Below, piece after piece: positions 1 to 5,125 of a stretch of DNA of 5,125 nt (its first letter is position 1; each line of letters opens with the position of its first letter). The notes below the pieces were generated by a model. The model had not been told where the DNA came from. It made no database searches and worked only from the letters and a program-made list of their open reading frames with translations. This DNA is from JALXCG01 sp026991065 [NCBI: Gemmatimonadota bacterium]. Its GTDB lineage: Bacteria > GCA-2686955. The stretch is from assembly GCA_026991065.1 (NCBI GenBank), contig JALXCG010000549.1, forward strand, positions 1-5,125, written 5' to 3'. Position numbers and translations under genes: made by a program.

Positions 1-53
1 GCAAGAAACTGCAACTCTTCAATGCCAATCAGCTCGAAGGGACTCAGTCATGA
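1..53 (+). CDS. C-terminal end of probable [NiFe]-hydrogenase small (delta) subunit, 5' partial
   Basis: Only the last 16 codons are visible, read in the frame starting at position 3: KKLQLFNANQLEGTQS, then TGA at 51-53. The stop overlaps the start of the large subunit gene as ATGA, which points to translational coupling. In group 3b hydrogenase operons the small (delta, HydD-type) subunit normally comes directly before the large (alpha) subunit. The visible LQLFNA resembles the KMKMFNG stretch near the C-terminus of Pyrococcus HydD as I remember it. The identity therefore rests mainly on gene order. No iron-sulfur cysteines lie in the visible part, so the cluster content of this subunit cannot be judged here. 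It could be another small subunit type. Confidence 0.6.
   Translation, partial: KKLQLFNANQLEGTQS
37..42 (+). promoter_or_regulatory. Ribosome binding site of the hydrogenase large subunit
   Basis: AAGGGA lies 7 nt before the ATG at 50, inside the last codons of the upstream gene. It supports ATG 50 as the start and shows that the large subunit has its own Shine-Dalgarno site in addition to the ATGA overlap. Confidence 0.6.
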
Positions 54-1357
54 GCGGCGATCTGAATATCAACGTTCACCACCTGACGCGCGTGGAGGGG
101 CACGGCAACATTGTCGTCAACATGCGTAAGGGGGTGCTGGAGAAGGCGCGGCTGGAGATTGTGGAGGCGCCGCGCTATTTCGAGGCGATGCTCAAGGGGC
201 GCAGCTTCCACGAGGCGGCAATCATCACTTCGCGGATCTGCGGCATCTGCTCTCTCGGCCACCAGATGACCTCGTTCAAGGCGACCGAGCAGGCCCTCGG
301 GCTGGAGGTGAGCGAGCAGACGCTGCTGCTGCGCAAGCTCCTGGTGCACGGGGCGACGCTGCAGTCGAACGTGCTCCACGCGCTCTTCCTGGCGGCGCCC
401 GATTTTCTGAAGGTGGGGTCGGTTTTTCCGCTGGTCGCCTCCCATCCAGAGGTGGTGAAGGCGGCGCTGCGCATGAAACGGATGGCCAATGTGATGGCGG
501 AGGTGCTCTCGGGCCGCGCCGTGCATCCGATCTCCTGTGTGCCGGGCGGGTTTACCGCGCTGCCGACAACGGCGCAACTGGCGGAGCTGAAGCGCGGCCT
601 GGCGGAGCAGATGCTGCCCGATCTGGCGTTTGCTGCCGAGGTGCTGCAGACGCTCGCCGGCGAGATCCCCGATTTCAGTCGACCCACCGAGTATATTTCG
701 CTGCGCAGCGATGATGACTACGCGCTCTACGACGGCGACATCTGCTCCAGCGACAGCGGGCGGGTGGCGGTGAGCGAGTATCGACGGATGACCAATGAGT
801 TTGTCGTCGAGCACAGTTCCTCGAAGCACTGCAAGGCGAACCGCGACAGCTACATGGTGGGCGCCCTGGCGCGCTGGAACAACAACCATGATCGGCTCTG
901 CGGGGAGGCCCTGGAGGTGGCGGCCAAGCTGGGGTTGGAGCCGGGCTGCGCCAATCCCTACATGAACACCATCGCCCAGGTGGTGGAGGCGGTGCACTGC
1001 GCGGTGGACAGCATCGCCATTCTGGAGGAGCTGATGCGACGCGGCATCAAGCCGGAGCCGCCCAATCAGGAGCCGACCCGCTACGGCACCGGGGTCGGGG
1101 CGACCGAAGTACCGCGCGGCATTCTGTATCACGAGTACACCTACGATCGCCAGGGGCGGATCGTGAAGGCCAACTGCATCATCCCCACCGGGCAGAACCT
1201 GGGCAATATCGACAACGACATGCGCAAGCTGGTTCCGGAGGTGGTGCCGACCCGCTCGGAGAAGGAGATCGCGCACCTGCTCGAGATGCTGGTTCGCGCT
1301 TATGACCCCTGCATCTCTTGCTCGGTGCACATGCTCGATGTGGAATTCATCCGATAG
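50..1357 (+). CDS. [NiFe]-hydrogenase large (alpha) subunit, group 3b-like
   Basis: This is the catalytic subunit of a cytoplasmic [NiFe]-hydrogenase, 435 aa, which interconverts H2 with protons and electrons. The N-terminal signature TRVEGHG is at residues 13-19. The first nickel motif is RICGIC (C64, C67), followed by H71. The second is DPCISCSVH at 419-427 (C421, C424). After H427 come eight more residues, MLDVEFIR, the peptide expected to be cut off once nickel is inserted. The length (about 430 aa), the EFVVEHSxxKH block near residues 251-262 and the DPCISCSVH ending resemble the Pyrococcus sulfhydrogenase alpha subunit, hence group 3b-like; such enzymes usually couple to NADP(H). There is no signal peptide, as expected for group 3. 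Start ATG 50 overlaps the upstream stop and has a ribosome binding site. Group 3c (MvhA) or 3d (HoxH) is less likely but was not tested by phylogeny. Large-subunit identity is very secure; the subgroup is moderately so. Confidence 0.95.
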   Translation: MSGDLNINVHHLTRVEGHGNIVVNMRKGVLEKARLEIVEAPRYFEAMLKGRSFHEAAIITSRICGICSLGHQMTSFKATEQALGLEVSEQTLLLRKLLVHGATLQSNVLHALFLAAPDFLKVGSVFPLVASHPEVVKAALRMKRMANVMAEVLSGRAVHPISCVPGGFTALPTTAQLAELKRGLAEQMLPDLAFAAEVLQTLAGEIPDFSRPTEYISLRSDDDYALYDGDICSSDSGRVAVSEYRRMTNEFVVEHSSSKHCKANRDSYMVGALARWNNNHDRLCGEALEVAAKLGLEPGCANPYMNTIAQVVEAVHCAVDSIAILEELMRRGIKPEPPNQEPTRYGTGVGATEVPRGILYHEYTYDRQGRIVKANCIIPTGQNLGNIDNDMRKLVPEVVPTRSEKEIAHLLEMLVRAYDPCISCSVHMLDVEFIR

Positions 1358-1359
1358 GG
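1356..1359 (+). promoter_or_regulatory. Ribosome binding site deciding the GTG start of the endopeptidase
   Basis: AGGG sits 5 nt before GTG 1365 and overlaps the TAG stop of the large subunit. It favours GTG 1365 over the in-frame ATG at 1302, which lies well inside the large subunit gene and would add 21 residues with no family counterpart. Confidence 0.5.
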
Positions 1360-1364
1360 CAGGC

Positions 1365-1847
1365 GTGAAGATCTACGCGGTAGGCAACTCTTTCTACGGC
1401 GATGACGGCGTGGGCGCGGCGCTGCTGGAACGCATCCGCGAAGAGGAGCTGCTGCCCGGCGCCGAGCTGATCGATGTGGGGACCGACGCGCTGGCGCTGA
1501 TCGAGCATTTTCGCGGCTGCACCGGCCCTGAGTGGTTGCACCTGATCATCGACGCCGCGAAGATGGGGAGCGCCCCGGGCAGCGCGGTGGCGTTTGCCCC
1601 GGCCCAGGCGCGCTTGCGCATTCGCTGGGACCATCTTTCACTGCACGGCTTCGGCCTGGCCGAGAGTTTCGCCATGGCGGCGGGAGTGGGAGTCATGCCG
1701 GAGCGGGTAAGAATCATCGGGGTGGAGCCCGCCGTGGTGGCCATCGACACGGGGCTCTCGGCCGAAGTCGCCGGCGCCCTACCGAGAATTCTCCAGCTGA
1801 TCAACGCGGAGGTAGAGGCAGATGAAGCGGACCATCCTGGTCATTGA
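1365..1847 (+). CDS. Hydrogenase maturation endopeptidase (HybD/HoxW family, peptidase M52)
   Basis: This 160 aa protein belongs to the family that removes the C-terminal peptide of the hydrogenase large subunit after the Ni-Fe centre is assembled, which lets the protein close and bind its small subunit. The family N-terminus appears as MKIYAVGNSFYGDDGVG. The three nickel-recognising residues of E. coli HybD (Glu16, Asp62, His93) align with D14 in GDDGVG, D63 in LIIDAA and H94 in SLHGFGLAE. The later IIGVEP (residues 117-122) is also typical of the family. Acid at position 14 is Asp rather than Glu, which is common in the family. GTG 1365 is chosen because it starts exactly at the family N-terminus, 7 bp after the large subunit stop. 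The last 26 bp overlap the response regulator gene. Its likely substrate is the large subunit immediately upstream. Confidence 0.92.
   Translation: MKIYAVGNSFYGDDGVGAALLERIREEELLPGAELIDVGTDALALIEHFRGCTGPEWLHLIIDAAKMGSAPGSAVAFAPAQARLRIRWDHLSLHGFGLAESFAMAAGVGVMPERVRIIGVEPAVVAIDTGLSAEVAGALPRILQLINAEVEADEADHPGH
1808..1812 (+). promoter_or_regulatory. Ribosome binding site of the response regulator
   Basis: GGAGG lies 9 nt before ATG 1822, with a second weaker GAGG at 1815-1818 only 3 nt away. Both sit inside the end of the endopeptidase gene. The strong site suggests that the receiver protein is translated independently and well. Confidence 0.55.
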
Positions 1848-2214
1848 TGACGACATCGATCTGGTGGAGATCATCCGCCTGACTCTCGAAAACGAGGGCC
1901 TGGAGGTGATCGATGCACAGAATGGCGCACGGGGCGTGGAGTTGGCCCGGGAGATGAACCCCGACCTGATTCTGCTGGATGTGATGATGGGGGCGATCGA
2001 CGAAGGGTTTCAGGTCGCCTATCAGCTGCGCCAGGGGAGTGAGACCGCCGATATTCCGATTCTGATGCTGACCGCGGTCAGTGAACAGACCGGGTTTGGC
2101 TTTGATCCGGAAAAGGATGCGGAGTTCCTGCCGGTGAACGAGTTCCTGGAGAAGCCGCTGAGCCCGCGGCGGCTGGTGGATCTGGTGCGAAAACATCTGC
2201 CGCCGAGTGCGTGA
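1822..2214 (+). CDS. Single-domain response regulator (receiver only, no output domain)
   Basis: The protein is 130 aa and is a complete CheY-like receiver with nothing after it. Key residues are visible: the acidic pocket IDDD (D9-D11), the phosphoacceptor D53 in LLDVMM, the switch T84 in LMLTA and the conserved lysine K111 in EKP. The distance from T84 to K111 is 27 residues, against 22 in E. coli CheY, so there is an insertion of about five residues around GFGFDPEKDAEFLPVNEF (residues 91-108), between beta4 and beta5. This is the face receivers often use to contact partners. The gene overlaps the endopeptidase upstream by 26 bp and the kinase downstream by 1 bp (TGATG), so the neighbouring kinase is the probable phosphodonor. 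With no DNA-binding domain it must act through protein contact or pass phosphate on; which of these cannot be read from the sequence. Confidence 0.9.
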   Translation: MKRTILVIDDDIDLVEIIRLTLENEGLEVIDAQNGARGVELAREMNPDLILLDVMMGAIDEGFQVAYQLRQGSETADIPILMLTAVSEQTGFGFDPEKDAEFLPVNEFLEKPLSPRRLVDLVRKHLPPSA

Positions 2215-3566
2215 TGCGGCACGCATCCGACCCCGGCGAGCCGATTGTCCATGAGTCGGCCCAGTTCGTCTCCGCCGAGTCGTTGCGGCGGCGCTCCGAC
2301 TGGTTCATCAAGGTGCGTTGGGTTGCGGCCCTGGGAGTGGAGGCGCTGGCCCTGGTGGCGACCGGGGTGGCGGGGATTCCGCTGCCGCTGGCGGGCATTT
2401 CGGCGGCGGCCGTTCTTCTTGTGGTGCTCAATTGGGCCTATTGGTTGCGCAACCGCCGGGTGGAGCCGCGCGCGATTCGGCTTGAGATCCGCATGCTCAA
2501 GGTGCAGATGGCGACCGATCTGCTGCTGCTGACGCTGCTCCTGAATCTGACCGGCGGTTTGGAAAACCCCTTCTACTTCATCTACATCCTGCATGTGCTG
2601 ATCGCCAGTCTGCTCTTTCGTCGCGGCGATCTCTATCAGATCGCTTTGGTGAGCGGGCTGCTTTTCAGCGCGGTGGTGGTAGGAGAATACGCCCATCTCT
2701 TGCCGCATCACCACCTGCAGGGGAGTGGCAACCTGGGCCACGGTCTGCCCTACGTGACCGCGGCGCTCATCTCTTTCTGGGTGGTGCTGGTGGGGGCCGC
2801 CTACACCGGCTCGTCGATCATGCGTCACAACCGCGCGATCAAGGATGAGCTGGTGCAGCGACAGCGGGAGCTGGAAGATAAAGATCGTGCCAAGGTGGAC
2901 TTTTTTCGCTTTGTCTCCCACGAGATCAAGACACCGGTCGTGACGGCTCAGAGCGCGGTTGAGGCGGTGTTGGCGGTCGAAGAGAAATCGCTGGCGCCGC
3001 GTGCCGTGCGAATGCTGGAGCGAGCGGTGGCGCGCATGGACCAGGCGCTGCAGATTGTGCGCGATCTCACTCAACTCACCCGTACCGAGATGCGGATCGA
3101 GGGGGAACTCCGGTGGGTGGACCTGAAGGCGCTGCTGGAGCGGCTGCTGGCCGCGCAGCGCGAACAGATCGCCAATCGCGGTTTGACCGCGCAACTGGAT
3201 CTGCCGCCCGAGGAGTTGCGACTGCGGAGTGACGAAGGGATGGTCGAGAAGATCTTCGGCAATCTGATCAGCAACGCAGTGCGCTACAATCGTCCGGGCA
3301 AAATGCTGCGAGTCGTCGCCAGGGATCAGGGCGCCTGCATTCGGGTCACGGTGGAGGACCAGGGAATCGGCATCGCCCCGGAGGAGCAGGAGCGGGTTTT
3401 CGACGAGTTCTATCGCACCCGCGAGGCGAAAGAGGTTTCGCGCATCGGCACCGGTCTTGGGCTGCCGATTGTCAAACGTTTCGTCGACCATCTGGGCGGT
3501 ACGCTGGCGCTTTGCAGCAAGCCCGGCGAGGGGTCGACTTTCACCATCACCCTACCGAAAACATGA
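2214..3566 (+). CDS. Six-helix membrane sensor histidine kinase with RegB-like GGxxNPF quinone motif
   Basis: The protein is 450 aa from ATG 2214. A cytoplasmic N-terminus of about 33 residues precedes six predicted membrane helices near 34-54, 57-77, 97-113, 119-135, 140-158 and 180-200. A basic loop (RNRRVEPR) between helices 2 and 3 fits a cytoplasmic position. The short loop between helices 3 and 4 reads GGLENPF (114-120), matching the GGxxNPF motif tied to ubiquinone sensing in RegB/PrrB. A short coiled-coil-like linker leads to the H-box SHEIKTP (H236). The HATPase domain follows: N-box NLISNA (N354), G1 box DQGIG (from D382), F-box FDEFYR and G2 box GTGLGLP (about 412-418). Only two cysteines exist (375, 434), both in the ATPase domain, so the redox cysteine near the RegB H-box has no equivalent. 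ATG 2214 overlaps the upstream stop as TGATG; a GTG at 2211 would add one residue. No clear Shine-Dalgarno site is seen, so coupled translation is likely. Confidence 0.92.
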   Translation: MRHASDPGEPIVHESAQFVSAESLRRRSDWFIKVRWVAALGVEALALVATGVAGIPLPLAGISAAAVLLVVLNWAYWLRNRRVEPRAIRLEIRMLKVQMATDLLLLTLLLNLTGGLENPFYFIYILHVLIASLLFRRGDLYQIALVSGLLFSAVVVGEYAHLLPHHHLQGSGNLGHGLPYVTAALISFWVVLVGAAYTGSSIMRHNRAIKDELVQRQRELEDKDRAKVDFFRFVSHEIKTPVVTAQSAVEAVLAVEEKSLAPRAVRMLERAVARMDQALQIVRDLTQLTRTEMRIEGELRWVDLKALLERLLAAQREQIANRGLTAQLDLPPEELRLRSDEGMVEKIFGNLISNAVRYNRPGKMLRVVARDQGACIRVTVEDQGIGIAPEEQERVFDEFYRTREAKEVSRIGTGLGLPIVKRFVDHLGGTLALCSKPGEGSTFTITLPKT

Positions 3567-4042
3567 GCAACCGAATTCAATGCGGCGGACTGATTGAGCG
3601 CCGGAACCTCTGCTTGATCGAGATCCTGGGCTTTGCCTGGATTCCCGGCTCTTCCTGCGGCATTCTGGGGAAGTTCGCGGCGGCGGGGATCCCGGTGGGC
3701 TATCTGACGATCAGCGAGTGCGCCGATCGCAAGAAGCAGATGGTTCTCTGCATCGATGCGGCGAATCTGGACGCGTCGCAACCGTTGATCGAGGCGATCC
3801 GCGAGGAAGCCGCGCCCACGGCCCTGCGGGTTACGCCCAATGTGGTGATCCTCACCGTCTACGGCCCCCATTTTTATGAACGGGCGGCATTGGCTAGCGA
3901 GGTCTACAGCGCCCTCTGTCTCTCCGCCATCGACGCCCATTCGGTGGGCTCCTCCATCAACAGCATCTCGCTGGTGGTGGATGCGAAAGACCGTGACCGC
4001 GCACTGGCGAGTCTGCGCGGCCGTTTTGAGTGGCCGGAGTAG
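3563..4042 (+). CDS. Small stand-alone tandem ACT-domain protein, ligand unknown
   Basis: The protein is 159 aa, with two ACT-like units and no catalytic domain. Unit 1 (about 16-68) runs LCLIEILG, a glycine-containing turn and helix (PGSSCGILGKFAAAGI), then VGYLTISEC and KQMVLCID. Unit 2 (about 92-155) runs PNVVILTVYG, a helix, then AIDAHSVGSSINSISLVVD and a final helix. The SINSISLVVD strand resembles the paired regulatory ACT domains at the C-terminus of aspartokinases, which bind amino acids. It has six cysteines (7, 17, 32, 53, 63, 119), many for its size and for a cytoplasmic protein. The start is ATG 3563, which overlaps the kinase stop as ATGA with no Shine-Dalgarno site, so translation is probably coupled. 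An earlier in-frame ATG at 3512 lies inside the kinase gene. As the last gene of a hydrogenase and two-component unit it may be a small-molecule sensor; its role is not known to me. The fold call is moderately secure and no function is assigned. Confidence 0.75.
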   Translation: MSNRIQCGGLIERRNLCLIEILGFAWIPGSSCGILGKFAAAGIPVGYLTISECADRKKQMVLCIDAANLDASQPLIEAIREEAAPTALRVTPNVVILTVYGPHFYERAALASEVYSALCLSAIDAHSVGSSINSISLVVDAKDRDRALASLRGRFEWPE

Positions 4043-4043
4043 C

Positions 4044-4068
4044 CGGCGCTGCGGCGGCGGGGGCGCCG
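4044..4068. terminator. Possible GC-rich hairpin in the convergent gap
   Basis: CGGCGC (4044-4049) can pair with GCGCCG (4063-4068) around a 13-nt G-rich loop. It lies in the 27 bp between the two converging stop codons, where a bidirectional terminator would be expected. There is no T-tract on either side, and in DNA this GC-rich such a stem can arise by chance, so this is only a weak candidate. Confidence 0.25.
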
Positions 4069-4069
4069 A

Positions 4070-5125
4070 TCAGCAGATCCTTGGCAATTGGCCGGCAACC
4101 GGCATGTCGACAATCCGCTCGACACCGAGCGCGGTGCGCAGGCTGACCCAGCCGGGGTCGGTGGCCACCACCTCGCCGATGATCGCGGCGTCGCGACCGA
4201 ATGGATGGGCGCGCATGGCGGCCAGGGCGGCGTCGGCCGCGGCGGGGGCCACAATCGCCACCAGTTTGCCCTCGTTGGCCACATAGAGCGGGTCGATTCC
4301 GAGCAGTTCGCAGGCGGATTCCACTTCCGGCCGCAGCGGGAGTGCCGTCCCCTCCAGCTTGATCCCCACCCGTGCCGCCGCGGCAAACTCATTCAGGGTG
4401 GTGGCGACGCCGCCGCGGGTCGGGTCGCGCAGGGCGTGAATCGCGCCGGGGCAGGCGGCACAGAGCGCGGCCACCAGGCCATGCAGCGGGGCGGTATCGC
4501 TGCGCACCCGGGAGGCAAAAGAGAGGCCGTTGCGGGCAGTCATCACCGCCATGCCGTGGTCGGCAATGGTGCCGGAGATGAGCACCGCATCCCCCGCTGT
4601 GATGCGGGCGGCGGCGATCTCGCGCCCCTCCGGGAGGACGCCGATGCCGCTCGTGTTGATGAAAAGGGCGTCGGCCGAGCCGCGGTCCACCACCTTGGTG
4701 TCGCCGGTGACAATCTGGATCCCGGCCGCCGCCGCCGCGCGCTCCATCGAGCGCAGCACCCGCTCCAGGGTTGCCAGCGGCAACCCCTCTTCGAGGATCA
4801 ACCCAACGCTGAGATAGAGCGGTTCGGCGCCGCTCATGGCGAGGTCGTTGACGGTGCCGTTGACCGCCAGATCACCAATGTCGCCGCCGGGAAAAAAGAG
4901 CGGCGAAACGACGAAGCTGTCGGTGGAGAAAGCGAGCCGTCCGGGCGGCGGAGCGAACACCGCCTGATCCTCCAGACGCGCCAGGATCGGGCTGCGGAAA
5001 CGGGGCAGTACCAGGTTCTGAATCAGTTCCGCCGAGAGGCGTCCGCCGGCGCCGTGCGCGAGTTGCACCGTGGCGTGGTCGCGCAGCGGGGTGGGGCAGG
5101 CGGCGCGGCTGAGATCGGCGGGGGG
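4070..5125 (-). CDS. hypE: Hydrogenase maturation factor HypE (carbamoyl dehydratase), 5' end cut by window edge
   Basis: HypE receives a carbamoyl group from HypF on its C-terminal cysteine and, using ATP, dehydrates it to a thiocyanate that supplies the CN ligands of the hydrogenase iron. The visible 351 residues end in LPRIC followed by TGA, so the essential terminal cysteine is present. The AIR-synthase-type ATP-binding region is intact: LAHGAGGR near 22-29, STDSFVV at 67-73, FFPGGDIG then LAVNGTVNDLAMSGA (to about 100), and GDTKVV at 141-146. A GTG at 5068 could be taken as the start, but the open frame continues upstream to the edge and encodes CPTPLRDHATVQLAHG. The Cys-Pro element before the LAHG motif is what I recall from bacterial HypE proteins, so the true start lies just beyond 5125. 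The gene converges on the hydrogenase unit. In many genomes hypD precedes hypE, so it may lie to the right. Confidence 0.95.
   Translation of the reverse strand, partial: PPADLSRAACPTPLRDHATVQLAHGAGGRLSAELIQNLVLPRFRSPILARLEDQAVFAPPPGRLAFSTDSFVVSPLFFPGGDIGDLAVNGTVNDLAMSGAEPLYLSVGLILEEGLPLATLERVLRSMERAAAAAGIQIVTGDTKVVDRGSADALFINTSGIGVLPEGREIAAARITAGDAVLISGTIADHGMAVMTARNGLSFASRVRSDTAPLHGLVAALCAACPGAIHALRDPTRGGVATTLNEFAAAARVGIKLEGTALPLRPEVESACELLGIDPLYVANEGKLVAIVAPAAADAALAAMRAHPFGRDAAIIGEVVATDPGWVSLRTALGVERIVDMPVAGQLPRIC

Noticed and set aside
44-1330. Long open frame (428 codons) antisense to the hydrogenase large subunit
   Set aside because: It is rich in Arg, His, Gln and Leu with no recognisable domain and mirrors a clearly real gene. 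Long antisense frames are common in GC-rich DNA.
1302-1364. Upstream ATG extension of the endopeptidase
   Set aside because: The extra 21 residues lie within the large subunit gene in another frame, and the family N-terminus begins exactly at GTG 1365, which has its own ribosome binding site.
2022-3491. Open frame of 489 codons antisense to the histidine kinase and part of the response regulator
   Set aside because: It spans two genes with intact, family-typical motifs on the other strand. Its own translation shows no domain and has the low-complexity composition typical of shadow frames.
3512-3562. Upstream ATG extension of the tandem-ACT protein
   Set aside because: The added residues (MQQARRGVDFHHHPTEN) are out-of-frame translation of the kinase C-terminus. 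ATG 3563 gives the usual ATGA overlap seen elsewhere in this unit.
3563-4042. Truncated aspartokinase pseudogene
   Set aside because: The protein has a proper start, overlaps the upstream gene neatly, has two complete ACT-like units and shows no remnant of a kinase domain upstream. It looks like an intact small protein.
5066-5068. GTG as the start of hypE
   Set aside because: The frame stays open to the window edge, and the upstream codons encode CPTPLRDHAT, which looks like genuine HypE N-terminal sequence.
1-5125. CRISPR arrays, tRNA or rRNA genes, insertion sequences, direct repeats
   Set aside because: Nothing of these kinds was seen. The window is almost entirely coding, with only 7 and 27 bp between non-overlapping genes.

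Overview
This window is GC-rich, gene-dense bacterial DNA carrying most of a cytoplasmic [NiFe]-hydrogenase locus. Codon use, bacterial-style overlapping genes and a HypE of the proteobacterial/Desulfuromonas type (by memory of the family, not a search) suggest a high-GC Gram-negative bacterium. A Desulfuromonadota-like anaerobe is my best guess, but the sequence alone does not settle it.

Layout. On the + strand, positions 1 to 4042 look like one tightly packed transcription unit: the tail of a hydrogenase small subunit (1-53), the [NiFe]-hydrogenase large subunit (50-1357), its maturation endopeptidase (1365-1847), a stand-alone receiver response regulator (1822-2214), a six-helix membrane histidine kinase (2214-3566) and a small tandem-ACT-domain protein (3563-4042). 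Every junction is either an overlap (4 bp, 26 bp, 1 bp, 4 bp) or a 7 bp gap, so there is no room for an internal terminator. After a 27 bp convergent gap, hypE runs on the minus strand (4070 to the right edge, 5' end cut off).

How they work together. The large subunit resembles the alpha subunit of group 3b (sulfhydrogenase/NADP-linked) enzymes. It keeps both CxxC nickel-binding motifs and a short C-terminal peptide for the adjacent endopeptidase to remove. HypE, on the opposite strand, makes the cyanide ligands of the active-site iron. The unusual part is the downstream half. The histidine kinase carries the GGxxNPF motif that in RegB/PrrB is linked to quinone sensing, but it lacks the redox cysteine. 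Its apparent partner is a receiver with no output domain, and a two-ACT-domain protein of unknown ligand ends the unit. I infer a redox (and perhaps small-molecule) sensing module tied to the hydrogenase. No gene-free stretch longer than 27 bp was found.
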